A DNA stretch of 64,000 nucleotides. It comes from JAOBAU01 sp034667465. GTDB taxonomy: Bacteria > Acidobacteriota > Thermoanaerobaculia > Gp7-AA8. The stretch is from positions 1-64,000 of the forward strand of contig JAXDJV010000014.1 in assembly GCA_034667465.1 (NCBI GenBank), in the 5' to 3' direction. The notes under the pieces were generated by a model, which saw only the letters and a list, made by a program, of their open reading frames with translations, did no database searches and was not told where the DNA came from. Position numbers and translations under genes: made by a program. Below, in pieces: positions 18,112-28,800 of this stretch; position 1 is the stretch's first letter; each line of letters begins with the position of its first letter.

Positions 18112-18873
18112 TCATTGCGTGCTCGAATCGACCTGTGCCGCGAGGTATGTCGGATCGGTCGTGCTGTTGTCGATAATCGACGCATAGGCGGCAATCGGGA
18201 CGTCGGAGCTGAAGCTCACCCATGCTTCGCTGAGGTCGGCGCCGCCCGAATCAAAAAAGAATCCCGCGGTGATACTCGTCGGTCCGATCACGGAATAGGC
18301 GGGCATCGTGATTGTCCGTTTCGAGACGAGGAGGTTGTTCCTGTCGTAGAGCGACCACGTGACATTTGCGGCGGCTTTCTGCGGGTTTGCCGCGCCGATG
18401 TTCGTGCGGAATGTCGCGTCGGAGCGGAGTTGCAGCAGGATGCCGCGGGTGATCACGTCGTGCACGTCAGTGCCGCCGAACCCTTGCCCGAGAGTGCCCG
18501 CTCCCGTCTGCGCGTAAATTCGGCTGGTGACGATGATGGGGTTGGGACTCGTCAGATAGATGGCGCCCAGCCCGGTCGCCGAAAAAATGGACGCGACGGC
18601 GTCGTTGTACACCGCCGACTGTCGCTTTGGAATGGTCAGCACGACCGCGGTCGACTGCGTTTCGAACCGCGCGCTGTTGTCGATATTGCCCACCGGCAGG
18701 AAACGCGCGGTAACGGCCACGTCCTTGCTCGCTGACGGATTGAAGATCCGCACGTCCGTTCGAAAATTGCCGACGCTGCCGGCGATCGGCAGAAAGACAT
18801 CGGACGCGGCCAGCGGCGCCGCGAGTAAAACGATCGCGGCGAGGAGTGGTGCGACGTTGAGTCGCCCCTTCAT
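18112..18873 (-). CDS. Secreted hypothetical protein (VLPVAG/FLPIAG-type beta protein)
   Basis: A 253-residue protein with a signal peptide (LLAAIVLLAAPLAASD) followed by FLPIAGSVGNFRTDVRIFNPS. It resembles a group of exported beta-sandwich proteins common in Acidobacteria, often described only as hypothetical. No catalytic motif is visible. It overlaps the upstream gene by four bases, so the two are co-transcribed. Confidence 0.65.
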   Translation of the reverse strand: MKGRLNVAPLLAAIVLLAAPLAASDVFLPIAGSVGNFRTDVRIFNPSASKDVAVTARFLPVGNIDNSARFETQSTAVVLTIPKRQSAVYNDAVASIFSATGLGAIYLTSPNPIIVTSRIYAQTGAGTLGQGFGGTDVHDVITRGILLQLRSDATFRTNIGAANPQKAAANVTWSLYDRNNLLVSKRTITMPAYSVIGPTSITAGFFFDSGGADLSEAWVSFSSDVPIAAYASIIDNSTTDPTYLAAQVDSSTQ

Positions 18874-19517
18874 TGCGCACTCCCGCTGGCGTTCGCGCGC
18901 GTTGCCCTGACGAAGGCGATCTGTTCCCGTGATGCAGCCGGCAGGCGTGCGAAAAGCGAATCGGTCTCGAGCGTTTCGTCTATGTGATCCTTTCCGTGCC
19001 GGAGCGCGATGGCGTCGAGAAGTGCCGCGGCGTCTCGTTCCTGGCCGACATGAACGGCGATCCAGCCGGCCAGCTGCGCGTCGATCGACTCACTGCGGTG
19101 TCCGGCGAGAAGCGCCATCGAAAAGCCCGCACCGTGATCGAATGCATAGCCGAGACACTCGAGCAGAAACGGGGTGTAACGAGTCGAATCAGCGAGAGCA
19201 AGTTTCGTCAGTCCTTCCACCGCCTTGTCTTCACCGGCAAATGCCACGACGTGTGCGAGCCGGGAAATCTCCTCGGCGCTCATCGTTCCCTTGCGCCCCG
19301 CCTCGATGCGTGCGAGAAGCGCGGGAACGACGACCGCAGGGCGGTTTTGCGCGAGCCTCGTCAAATCCTCCCACTCCTCCGCGTCAGACGTTGCCAGCAC
19401 CCGGTCGATGTAGCCGAGAACCTGTACGTCGGAGAGCGACGTAACGTGATCGGCGGCGAGCAGCGGAACTGCCGTCAGCGCGAAGGCCACAAAGAGAGTT
19501 TTCACGTTACATGACAT
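18870..19517 (-). CDS. Exported helical-repeat-like hypothetical protein
   Basis: The 215-residue protein has a signal-like N-terminus (VKTLFVAFALTAVPLLAAD) and an alpha-helical remainder resembling HEAT-like repeats. A strong GGAGGT at 19526-19531, eight bases before the ATG at 19517, decides the start over an internal GTG at 19505. This makes it overlap the end of the upstream lipase gene by 11 bases. The role is unknown. Confidence 0.6.
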   Translation of the reverse strand: MSCNVKTLFVAFALTAVPLLAADHVTSLSDVQVLGYIDRVLATSDAEEWEDLTRLAQNRPAVVVPALLARIEAGRKGTMSAEEISRLAHVVAFAGEDKAVEGLTKLALADSTRYTPFLLECLGYAFDHGAGFSMALLAGHRSESIDAQLAGWIAVHVGQERDAAALLDAIALRHGKDHIDETLETDSLFARLPAASREQIAFVRATRANASGSAQ

Positions 19518-22188
19518 TGGTCATTACCTCCACCATGTGAATGAAGAGCGTCGACGTCGGAGGCGGGTCATAAAGAAAGATCACGCCGGTGGCGCTGCAA
19601 TCGAAAAGGCTGAGGCTCGTGTGGACGTAACTGGAATTTGACCACCGTTCCGATGGCAGATGGTTCGCGCCGAAATAATAGAGCGCGCTATAAGAGCAAA
19701 CGACGCCGTCATTTGAAGGACTGCCGGCCGGACAACCATTCGGCTGACTGTCATTGACGTCGTTCCAGTCGCACGCCGGAGCACGAAGTGCCTCATTGCA
19801 GAAGGTTCCGGCGGCGGCCAGCCAGTAGCCGGGCTGGCCGGCCAGCGACGCCGGATCGTTCCAGCCGGTATAGAGCGAGAAGAGTGCGGTAGAGAAGATC
19901 GGCGGGCTGAGCCGAAGCTGGCTGGCCATGTCGAGCTCGAGGCTCGGGCAGCGGAAGAGAGGATCGAGGCGATCGCAATAGGGGAAGCCGCCGTTCGGCG
20001 TGCCGAGCGTAATCAATCCGCGGACCCGTCGTCCCGAGAAGACGCCGCCGTAATTCCGGAGAATTGCTTCGCGCGCGATGAGGCCGCCCATGCTGTATCC
20101 GATCAGAATGACGTCAGAGTTCGCGTTGCTGTGATCCGCGATGTAGGTCGCCAGTGCGCGTCCGCCGTTTTCCAGCGTGCAGCTGGAATTGCAACTCGCG
20201 CAATAGGTGAATCCGTCATTCACGACGAATCGGTTGGACGGCAGTGCCTCGGCAAGATGAACGCCGAGGTTGTGCATGTCGCTCGCTGTTTGCCCGATGC
20301 CGTGGAGGACGAATACGCGGATGAGCGGTGTCGTCGTTGTCCCGACCGCGATCTGCAATCCAAACGAACCGGTCGCGGGAGTGTACGACGTTGCTTCGAT
20401 CGTATAGGAGCCGGCGTTGAGCGACTGCGTGATACGCGAGTTGGTCCCGTCGGCGTCATCGTTCGACGTGATGGCGCTTCCGCTGCTGCCGCTTCCAGCC
20501 AGCAGGAAAAGGTACGTATCGAAGCTGTTCGAGGTCAGGTCGATCGTAACGCTGGTCGTCGAGGCCAGAGTGAACGTGAAGTACTTCGCGTAGCTGCCGC
20601 TTCGGTGTGTCGAAGCGCACGCGGAGTCGAGGCTGCCGCTCACACTCTGATTTGTTCCGACCGGCGTCGTGCAACCGCTGCTTCCTCCGCCGCTGCTGCT
20701 GCCCGCAATTCGGATCGAGAAGGAACCTGTCGCCACGTCATAAGAGGTCGCTTCGATCGTATAGGTTCCCGCCGCGAGCGTCTGACCGACGTGTGAGTTC
20801 GTCCCGCTGTAATCGTCGTTCGAGGCAAGGACGGTTCCTCCGCTGCCGCTGCCGGAGAGGAGATAAAGGTATGTGTCGAATGACGACGACGTCATGTCGA
20901 TCGTCACCGCTGTGCTCGAACTGAGAGTGAACGTGAGGTACTTCGCGTATCGGCCGCCGGAGTGAACGGAATTACAGGAGCTGTCGAGAGTCCCGGAGAT
21001 GCTTTGATTGAGCGCCGCGGCCGACTGGCAGCTGCCGCCGCTTCCTCCGCCGCTGCTGCCGCTGATCTGCAGCGCAAACGACCCGCTGCTGACGTCATAG
21101 GACGTCGCTTCGACCGTGTACGTGCCGGCGCTCAGGGTCTGGCTAATCCGCGAGTTTGTGCCGCTGTAATCGTCGTTCGACGTAATCGCGCTGCCGGCGC
21201 TGCCACTGCCGGAGAGCAGAAAGAGATAGGTGTCGAACGTCGTCGAGGTCATGTCGATCGTGATGACGGTCGATGAGCTGACAGTGAAAGTGAAGTAGCG
21301 CGCGTTGTGCCCGCTGCGATGGACCGAAGCACAGGCGGAGTCGAGCGTGCCGGAGATGCTCTGGTTCACTGCTACGGTCGACTGGCACGAGCCGCCGCCA
21401 CTGCCGCCTCCCGACGCCGTTCCTGTTAATTGAAGCGTAAATGCACCGACGGAGGTGTCGTAAGAGGTCGCTTCAATCGTGTACGTGCCGGCGCCGAGCG
21501 TCTGGCTGATGCGCGAGTTTGTCGCGCTGTAATCGTCGTTCGATGCGATGGCCGTCCCGCCGCTGCCGCTCCCCGAAAGCAGGAAAAGGTATGTGTCGAA
21601 CGACGAGGCGTTCATCGAGATCGTGACGAGTGTTGATGCGGAGAGGGTGAACGTGAAGTACTTCGCGAACCGCCCTCCGCGGTGCACGGAGGTGCAGGAG
21701 GAATCGAGCGCACCGGAGATACTCTCGTTGAGCGCGACGGAGGTCTGGCAGCTGCCGCCTCCGCCTCCGCCGCCGGCGCTGCTGCCGCTGATCTGCAGCG
21801 CGAAAGAGCCGGTGGAAAGCGCGTATGACGTCGTTTCGACCGTGTATGTACCGGGACTCAGCGTCTGGCTCACCCGCGAGTCGGTGCCGCTGTAATCGTC
21901 GTTTGAGGCGACGACTGCTCCGCTCGTTCCGTTACCGGAGAGCAGATAGAGATAGGTGTCGAAGGCGCCTGAGGTCATCGAGACGGTGACGGACGTCGTG
22001 GAATTGACGGTAAACGCGTAATAGCGGGCATAACGGCCGCTGCGGTGAACCGACGTACACGACGCGCTGAGGCTTCCGCTGATGCTCTGATTGATCGAGA
22101 CGGTCGAAAGACATTGTGCTCGAAGCGGGACCGGCAGAAGCGCGGCCATTGCAGCGAGAAGAACGAACAATGCGGAACTGCGATTCAC
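19507..22188 (-). CDS. Secreted lipase-like alpha/beta hydrolase with five tandem PPC-type repeats
   Basis: Starting at GTG 22188, the 893-residue protein has a signal peptide and five tandem repeats of about 120 residues. Each carries conserved cysteines and a signature such as FDTYLYLLSG, SNDDYSGT and SRISQTL, and they are joined by glycine/serine linkers. The C-terminal domain is a lipase: VFVLHGIGQ forms the oxyanion strand and GYSMGG holds the nucleophile serine, with TLGTPNGG nearby. The repeats probably bind surfaces or help export, and the lipase part cleaves esters. It heads a co-directional set with the genes at 18870 and 18112. Confidence 0.82.
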   Translation of the reverse strand: MNRSSALFVLLAAMAALLPVPLRAQCLSTVSINQSISGSLSASCTSVHRSGRYARYYAFTVNSTTSVTVSMTSGAFDTYLYLLSGNGTSGAVVASNDDYSGTDSRVSQTLSPGTYTVETTSYALSTGSFALQISGSSAGGGGGGGSCQTSVALNESISGALDSSCTSVHRGGRFAKYFTFTLSASTLVTISMNASSFDTYLFLLSGSGSGGTAIASNDDYSATNSRISQTLGAGTYTIEATSYDTSVGAFTLQLTGTASGGGSGGGSCQSTVAVNQSISGTLDSACASVHRSGHNARYFTFTVSSSTVITIDMTSTTFDTYLFLLSGSGSAGSAITSNDDYSGTNSRISQTLSAGTYTVEATSYDVSSGSFALQISGSSGGGSGGSCQSAAALNQSISGTLDSSCNSVHSGGRYAKYLTFTLSSSTAVTIDMTSSSFDTYLYLLSGSGSGGTVLASNDDYSGTNSHVGQTLAAGTYTIEATSYDVATGSFSIRIAGSSSGGGSSGCTTPVGTNQSVSGSLDSACASTHRSGSYAKYFTFTLASTTSVTIDLTSNSFDTYLFLLAGSGSSGSAITSNDDADGTNSRITQSLNAGSYTIEATSYTPATGSFGLQIAVGTTTTPLIRVFVLHGIGQTASDMHNLGVHLAEALPSNRFVVNDGFTYCASCNSSCTLENGGRALATYIADHSNANSDVILIGYSMGGLIAREAILRNYGGVFSGRRVRGLITLGTPNGGFPYCDRLDPLFRCPSLELDMASQLRLSPPIFSTALFSLYTGWNDPASLAGQPGYWLAAAGTFCNEALRAPACDWNDVNDSQPNGCPAGSPSNDGVVCSYSALYYFGANHLPSERWSNSSYVHTSLSLFDCSATGVIFLYDPPPTSTLFIHMVEVMTNVM

Positions 22189-22261
22189 AGCTTTCCCTCA
22201 TTTCCGCACGTCGATTCCCTGTGGCGTAAGCGCGGCGGGTGCGGTCCGGGGCGCATCGGTG

Positions 22262-23038
22262 CTACATCTCTTTGAGGATCTCGGCGCGCTTGGCCGTGTA
22301 CTCTTCCTTCGTAATCAGCCCTTTCTTCAGGAGGCCGTCCAGAGCGCGCAGCCGTTCTTCCGGGGTTTCTTTCGCTGCCGCCGGAGCCGATGTCGCAGCG
22401 TTCGCGCTCGTACCGCCGGTCCGGCGGCCCGACGTCCATGCCTGTTGCAGACCCGTATCTGCCATCACGTTGGAGAATGCTTCCTTGAGCGCATCGCTCA
22501 GTACTTCCGAGCAGTTGTCCGGACTGTGCGCATGTCCATAGCGATGTGCCGATCCGCTTCCTGAGCCTTCCGCGAGCGTCCTGCCACCGGCATCTTTGAG
22601 GATGAATGCGAGCTTCACCTCAGCGGTGTAAATGGAACCGAGCGCCTTGTTGGCCTCATCGAGATTGAAACGGGTGATCTGGATCATCAGCGTACGCGTC
22701 GCCGATGTCGCGAGTGAGACACCCCAATCCTTTGCGGTGGCGACGATCGCTTCCTCGACGAAGGGAGCGATCGGGTGGTCGGCATGAATGGGGAACTTCC
22801 TGTCGTCACCGCCGGTGCCCTCACCGATCAGCAGCGGATCGTCGAGCTTGCGCGCGTCTTCCACTCGAATGACGACCGCCGTATGGAGTACCGACGGCTG
22901 AATGTCGGGACTCTCGGTATGGACTCCTTCCTGCGTCGCGAACTTCAGCGGCACGGTCAGCTCTTTGAGATTGCCGCGCGCGGAGGCGATGACGGGCGAG
23001 AGGAGGAGCAGCAGTACGAACGCAGCGCGATGGGACAT
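22262..23038 (-). CDS. Exported protein with C-terminal SHOCT motif
   Basis: The 258-residue protein has a signal peptide (VLLLLLSPVIASARG), a middle domain resembling YajG-like lipoproteins (no lipobox cysteine is seen) and a C-terminal SHOCT motif, LLKKGLITKEEYTAKRAEIL. SHOCT is a short oligomerisation helix pair. The function is unknown; envelope stress or assembly roles are guesses. It is divergent from the LytTR regulator. Confidence 0.65.
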   Translation of the reverse strand: MSHRAAFVLLLLLSPVIASARGNLKELTVPLKFATQEGVHTESPDIQPSVLHTAVVIRVEDARKLDDPLLIGEGTGGDDRKFPIHADHPIAPFVEEAIVATAKDWGVSLATSATRTLMIQITRFNLDEANKALGSIYTAEVKLAFILKDAGGRTLAEGSGSGSAHRYGHAHSPDNCSEVLSDALKEAFSNVMADTGLQQAWTSGRRTGGTSANAATSAPAAAKETPEERLRALDGLLKKGLITKEEYTAKRAEILKEM

Positions 23039-23225
23039 TCGATCACCTGTTTTTTGGATGTGTTGCCCGTTGGAGGGACATGAACGGCGTTTTCGCCGCT
23101 CCGGAAGGGGAGAGTGCGCAAGCAGTCACTTCCCTGCCCGTGAAGATGAAGAAAGAAAGATCGCTCCTGCCCGTTACCTCCTTAACCGGCATGAATCCAA
23201 CCTTCCGGCAATCCGTATACTCGTC

Positions 23226-23984
23226 ATGATGAACGGAAGGCAGGCGGTGCGTACGGTACGTCCCATCCGGACGGTGCTCGTCGATGACGAGCCGCTGGCG
23301 CTGGAGGGGCTGCGCGCGCTTCTCGCGCACGAGGAGGACATCGACGTCGTTGCCGAGTACGGGAGCGGCACGGCCTTCCTGCGCGATGCCGCGGCGATCG
23401 GCGCGGACCTCGTTTTCCTCGATGTGGAAATGCCGGCTCTTTCGGGGCTGGAGGTGCTGGAACAACTCCACGCCGCGGGGGCGCAGCCGCACGTCGTTTT
23501 CGTGACCGGCTTCGACCAATACGCCGTGCGCGCGTTCGAGGAACAGGCGCTCGACTACGTCCTCAAGCCGTATCGCGCGGACCGCATGGCCAGAACGCTC
23601 TCGCGGTTGCGTCAGCAGATGGCCTGGGCGGCGGAATCGCCGGCAGCGGCCTTTCTCACCCGCGTGGCCGTCAGGAAGAACGCGCACATCCACCTCGTCA
23701 GGATCGACGACGTCGACTGGCTCGAGACGGCGGGCAACTACGTGAGCCTGCACGTCGGTGCAGCGGAGTATCTCTACCGGACCACCATGGCGGCCATCGA
23801 GTCGCGGCTCGATCCCGCGCGCTTCGTGCGGATCCATCGCTCCACGATCGTCAACGTCGACCGCATCGTGGAGTTGCAATCCACCTTCGGTCGCGACCTC
23901 GTCGTCCTGCTGTGCGACGGCGCGCGCCTCCGCCTCGGCGCCCCCTACCGGGATGGTTTGCGCAAACTGATCGAAGGCCTCTGA
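23226..23984 (+). CDS. LytTR-family response regulator
   Basis: A 252-residue regulator. The receiver domain has DD at 20-21, phospho-acceptor Asp66 in FLDVEMP and a lysine in YVLKPY. The C-terminal LytTR DNA-binding domain (about 145-250) contains DDVDWLETAGNYVSLH and FVRIHRSTIVNV. Longer in-frame starts upstream run through low-complexity sequence and are rejected. TATACT at 23216-23221 could be the -10. It pairs with the kinase 56 bases downstream. Confidence 0.87.
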   Translation: MMNGRQAVRTVRPIRTVLVDDEPLALEGLRALLAHEEDIDVVAEYGSGTAFLRDAAAIGADLVFLDVEMPALSGLEVLEQLHAAGAQPHVVFVTGFDQYAVRAFEEQALDYVLKPYRADRMARTLSRLRQQMAWAAESPAAAFLTRVAVRKNAHIHLVRIDDVDWLETAGNYVSLHVGAAEYLYRTTMAAIESRLDPARFVRIHRSTIVNVDRIVELQSTFGRDLVVLLCDGARLRLGAPYRDGLRKLIEGL

Positions 23985-23991
23985 ATTCACA

Positions 23992-24006
23992 CTTTCGTAT
24001 CGAAAG
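23992..24006. promoter_or_regulatory. Short perfect palindrome between LytTR regulator and kinase genes
   Basis: CTTTCGTATCGAAAG has two perfect 6-base arms around TAT. It lies 35 bases before the kinase start and might be an operator for the adjacent regulator. No T tract follows, so it is not a convincing terminator. Confidence 0.3.
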
Positions 24007-24040
24007 GTTGATGGCGTTCCGGCGGTCCTTACGCATATAA

Positions 24041-25141
24041 ATGGATATGCGCGATGGCCATGAATTCCGTCCGGCGCCGATGGCGCACCTCGGCCGCACG
24101 CTGGCGCTCTTCTGGCTCCTGTATTCAGTCTTCCATACCTCGTTCGACGTCGCCGTCCTGCGCTCGGCGGCGGCGCCAGTTCCGTATCCGCGGCTGACGC
24201 TCACCACGCTGCTGCACTCCGCGGTCTGGGCCGCCTTTTCATGGCTTCTCTTTCGCGCGTGCGACTTCGCCCTCTCGCGCCGGCGGCCTTTTGCCCGGCG
24301 CGCAGCGTTCCTCGGCGCAGTCGTGGCGACGTGGGCGCTCCGTCTCGTCTGTTATGCGCTCACCCTCGCCTTGCTCCGCACTCCGCCGCGGATCGACCGC
24401 GCGTCTTTCGTGCGTGCGCTGCAGTCCGGCGCCTCCGGCGTCGCCGTGTTCACGATCGTTCTCGCCGCGACGGCGGTCGGCATGCGCTGGTGGCAACGGC
24501 AGCTGCAGGCGGCGCGTCATCGCGCGGAAAGTGAAGAGACTCTCGTTCGTGCGGAGCTGCGCGTCGTGGCGGAACAACTGGAACCGCACTTTCTGCTGAA
24601 CACGCTGACGAGCATCCAGGCGCTCGCGACGAACGACGCGTCCGCCGCGCGCGACATGCTCACAGGACTGCGCGAGCTGTTGTCGTACTCCATCCGTCAC
24701 GGCGCTGCAGCCACCGTTTCGCTCGAAGACGAAGTCCATTTCGTCCGCCAGTACCTCCGCCTTCAGTCGCTCCGTTTCGGCACGCGGCTCCGCACGCGGA
24801 TCGCGATCCCGGCCGAGCTCCTCGACTGCCGGATCCCGCGTCTGATCCTGCAGCCTCTCGTCGAGAACGCGATCAAGTACGGAGTCGCGCGCCGCGAAGA
24901 TGGAGGGGAGATCGCGCTCGACGCCGAGCGTGGCGTCGGGATGCTGACGATTCATATTCGGAACAGCAGCGCAGGCACGCCTGACTCGCCCGGCTTCGGG
25001 ATCGGCATGGCCGCGGTCCGCGCGCGGCTGTCGCTCCTCTTCGGAGCTGCGCAGCGGGTGACGCTGACGGACGACGGCGCCGGTATGACGGTCGTGACGG
25101 TCACGATGCCTCTCGTCGAAAAAAAGAGGATCGCCGCATGA
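24041..25141 (+). CDS. LytS-type sensor histidine kinase
   Basis: A 366-residue membrane kinase with about four N-terminal hydrophobic helices, a His_kinase region with the phospho-acceptor histidine in LEPHFLLNTLTSIQ, and an ATPase domain (LILQPLVENAIKYG, GFGIGMAAVRARL). It would phosphorylate the LytTR regulator. ATG 24047 is an alternative start, because ATATAA at 24035-24040 lies six bases before it. It overlaps the next gene by four bases (ATGA). Confidence 0.85.
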   Translation: MDMRDGHEFRPAPMAHLGRTLALFWLLYSVFHTSFDVAVLRSAAAPVPYPRLTLTTLLHSAVWAAFSWLLFRACDFALSRRRPFARRAAFLGAVVATWALRLVCYALTLALLRTPPRIDRASFVRALQSGASGVAVFTIVLAATAVGMRWWQRQLQAARHRAESEETLVRAELRVVAEQLEPHFLLNTLTSIQALATNDASAARDMLTGLRELLSYSIRHGAAATVSLEDEVHFVRQYLRLQSLRFGTRLRTRIAIPAELLDCRIPRLILQPLVENAIKYGVARREDGGEIALDAERGVGMLTIHIRNSSAGTPDSPGFGIGMAAVRARLSLLFGAAQRVTLTDDGAGMTVVTVTMPLVEKKRIAA

Positions 25142-25857
25142 CGAAGCTTCATCTGCTCGGTGTGGCGAAGGTGCGGCGCAGCCTGATGCTTCCGATCATC
25201 GTGTTCACCGTGCTGAACGCGGCGACCCATGCGCGCGGGTTCGACGGAGAGTGGTGGTGGATGGTGCCGGCGTATGTGCTCTTCGACAGCCTGCTCTGGA
25301 CCGGTGTCGCGTTTCTCATTTTCGCCGTGGTCGAGTGGAGGGAGAAACTGCGTCCGCAGCCGCGCTTCGCGGCGATGGTGGTGGCGACGGCCGGCATCGC
25401 CACGCTCGCCGCGGCGATCATCACCGTTCGGGCGCTCTTCGATTCGATCATCCATCAGCAGCCATTCGTGCGGCGGTGGCTCAGGTATCTGCCGGCCGGT
25501 TTCTACGGCGCCGCGTTCTACGTCGCGATCGTCACGGGAATCGCCTACGGGGTTTATTCGTGGGCGGTCGATGACCGGCGTCTCGCCGCGGCGGCGGAGC
25601 TCGATGCGGCGATCGCGAGGGCGGAGCTGAAGGCGGCGTCGGCACGTCTGCAGCCTGAATCACTCGACGCCGCACTGGCACGAATCTCCACGCTCATCGC
25701 GACGGACGTCGCCGGCGCGCAGCGCCTCATCTCGAACCTCGGAGCGCAGTTGCACGATTCACTCGCGGACCCCCGCTCCTCGCCAGTTGCGAGCGGTACA
25801 ACTGCACGAGATAGTCGTAGACGACCAGCTCGTGCTCCGGCCCGGCGGAGCGGCTGA
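25138..25857 (+). CDS. Truncated LytS-like membrane kinase homologue without catalytic domain
   Basis: The N-terminal 150 residues contain four membrane helices like those of LytS sensors. The dimerisation segment LQPESLDAALARISTLI matches the kinase motif around the histidine (normally xPHFLFNTL), but the histidine and phenylalanines are lost. After LHDSLAD (about 25770) the protein becomes arginine-rich sequence read antisense to the LanB gene, and the ATPase domain is missing. It looks like a degenerate partner whose 3' end was removed in a rearrangement. If made, it could only act as a non-catalytic subunit. Confidence 0.6.
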   Translation: MTKLHLLGVAKVRRSLMLPIIVFTVLNAATHARGFDGEWWWMVPAYVLFDSLLWTGVAFLIFAVVEWREKLRPQPRFAAMVVATAGIATLAAAIITVRALFDSIIHQQPFVRRWLRYLPAGFYGAAFYVAIVTGIAYGVYSWAVDDRRLAAAAELDAAIARAELKAASARLQPESLDAALARISTLIATDVAGAQRLISNLGAQLHDSLADPRSSPVASGTTARDSRRRPARAPARRSG

Positions 25858-28800
25858 GACGATTCACGAACATGTGGATGACGCTCTGAAGGATCGCCTG
25901 CAGTGGCATCTGCAGACGGCCGCGGCGCTCGAGTGCGATCAACTCCGCGACGACGCCGGCGATCGCTTCCGATCTCCGCTGCAGCGCGCGAACGGACGTT
26001 GATTCATCGACCAGTCGCTGGAACGCGCCGCGCTCCCGGCGGAACCGCTCCGCGAGCAACTCGCGCACGGCTTCGTACTGGAACTGCTTCGCCAGCAGGT
26101 CGCGTGACGTCTCCGCCAGTCGCAGCCGGCCCGCGGCGTCGCAGCCGAAATCGCGGAGCAGCGTGTCGATGCCGGCGGCGATGAACGGTGCGCGAGACGC
26201 GGAGCCGGCGTCGCCGCTGCAGGCCTCGAGCAACTCGATGACCGCGACGCTGTCGCGGAAGAAGATCTCTTCGACGAGATCGATCGCCTCCGCGCCGCCG
26301 TAGCGTTCCACTTCGCGCTCATACGTGTCGAACTGCACTTTCCACGCGAGACCTGCATCGAGCAGACGGCTTCCTGCCGCCTGCAGCGCCGGTTGCACGC
26401 TTTCGCGCAGCGTGCGCGGATCGCCGTGAAAGCGGATGCGCAGATGCCAGTGCGGATCGGAATAGCGGATGAAGAACCAGCGGTCCGCCGCACTGTTCGC
26501 AATCGCGTCAGCCGCAAGCGGCGCGATCTCCTCCGCCAGGACGCGATCGGCGGTCGCGGTGCCTGTATAGAACTTCGCGAAGAGCCACTCCGATCCGGGA
26601 GCAAACGTTCGTTGAATGAGTGGCGCGGGCGACTTCCTCACCGCCGGCGCCGGCGCCGCGACCGGCGCGCGTTTCGCGAAGGGGATCACGAGCTCGTGGA
26701 AGAAGCTCCCTTCCGGACCTTCTGCGCAGAGTTGATCGGGCGCGGGATAAAGCTCCGTGAAGACGAAGTCTTCGCGGTTGCGAACGAGCTCGACTACCGC
26801 GTCGAGCGCGAGGACGTTTTCGAAGTCGACGAGCAGCTCGTGATCGCCATCCGTCAGCACGACGTAGCGAGGCATGCGATGCTCCTCGCGAAGGCGCTGA
26901 ACCGCGCGGTAGCGTGCGGCGCCGGAGCTCGCAGCGATCGTTTGGATCTGCGCGCTCATGATGCGCCAGCGCGCACGCGCCAGGACCAGCCGGCCGCTGA
27001 CGATGCGCGGGAGGAACGGCAACGTCTCGAGCGGCCCCCAGTTCCATTGCATGCCGAGTCCTTGCGAAACCGCGGCGAGAAACCGATAGACGCCCAGGCT
27101 TTCAGAGGTCGTGTTGTGCGCGCTGGTCAGTCGCGGAATCACTTCGCGGTCGAGCCGTTTCGAGCGAAGACGGATGCGATCGCCCGAGACGCTGACGAGC
27201 AGATCGTCGAGCGGAATCTGCGCATCTTCCGGCGCGCCCGAGCGGCCGAGGAATGGAATCTCGTATTTGCGCAACACGGGGCGCGCGAGGATGTTGCCGA
27301 TCCGTCCGGCGGGCAAATGCACGATCTCCGCGAACAGCGCGCCGGGACGAAGCGCTTCTTCCGCCGCCAGATGTTGCTCGACGCCTTCGCGGATTGCAGC
27401 ATCGGCGTGGCAGAAGCGGCCGAGCATGCGCGCGCCCGAAGGTCCCGACGCGAAGTGGAGGTGCACGCGGTAGTCGCCGCGCTCCACCGCCTCGGGCGAC
27501 GTCGCAGCGATCGTGGCCATGGCATGGAACGCGTCGGGCAGCGGCGGCCGATCGATGTTCTGCAGTCGCGCCAGATCCTCATCAATGAGCTCGATCTCCG
27601 TCCGCCCTTCGCCGAGTGCGCGAACGAGTAACTGCAGCAACACGGCGTCGCTCGGGCCCAGCGCGACGCGCTGTCTCTCGACTCGTGAGCGGAGCGGAAG
27701 ACCGGCGAGTAGCGGCGACGCTTCGGCGGCCGCGCTGCCGGCGCGCTCGTAGCCGATGCCGTTTTCTTCGTCGAGCGCGACGAGGAGCGGAACTTCGCGA
27801 TCGGACCCGTAGCGCTCCGAAAACGCGGAGCGAAATTCGTCGAACGCGGGCTCTCCCCGCTGCTGCGAAAAGAGGTGCAGGATCTCGACGCCGCGCAGGA
27901 TTTCCGCGACGACGTTTTCGCCGAGGACGACGTCCGATGGCGGCTTGATGAGATCGACCTGAAAGAGCCGCCTGAGCTCGACCGGAACGCCGAGCGGTTC
28001 GAGCTCGCGCGCGATCAGGCGATAGCGTTCCTCCGTCGAAGAGCTCGCGCAACGATCGATACTCGCGAGCGCGTGAGCTGCGCCGGCGAGTCGCGTACGT
28101 GCGTCGCCGGCGGCGGCGACGCCTTCGAGTTGCTGCAGCAGATCGGCGGTGCTCTCATCGCCCGTCACCGCAAGTGCGAGGTCGGGAAGGAGCAGCTGGT
28201 TGTCGACGACGTCATCGACGAATGCCGCGGCATCCTCCATCGTGATCTCACCATCCGGATCGGAAGCGACGAGCGCCTCGGCCAGCTCACGCAAACGCGC
28301 GCCGCCGCGCGCGCGCTGCAGCGTGTCGCGCAATGCATCGAACGCGTCGAACGCCACGAGGTGATACGTGCGCTGGCGTCCCGCGACGCGCGACTCCGCG
28401 AAGCGCAGACGTCCCGCCGTTTCGTAGAGCGTCGAGTTCGGACGGAACGTCAGATCGCTGCGGATCTCGGGAATCCGCGCGAGGTGCTCGCAGAGCGCGT
28501 GCAGGTAATCCATGTCCAGGCGACTGTGCCGGCGATACGCGTTGCGTTCCGTCAACGCCAGCCGCGTCTGCTCGCCGATGCGGCCGGGCGTGCAGCCCGA
28601 GAAGAGCCCGAACGGCGTCGAGCGCGTGACCATGCGCAGGAAGTAGCGCACCAGTCCCTGCTCCGTGCGCCGCCCTTTCTTCGAGTCGGGCTCGCGCCGC
28701 CACGCTCCGATGCTCTCCATGATGTCGGGCGAGGCGAGGAAGATCGCATCGGCGACTTCCGGACGACTGAGCAACGCCTGCAACCGCTCGCGCAACAGCG

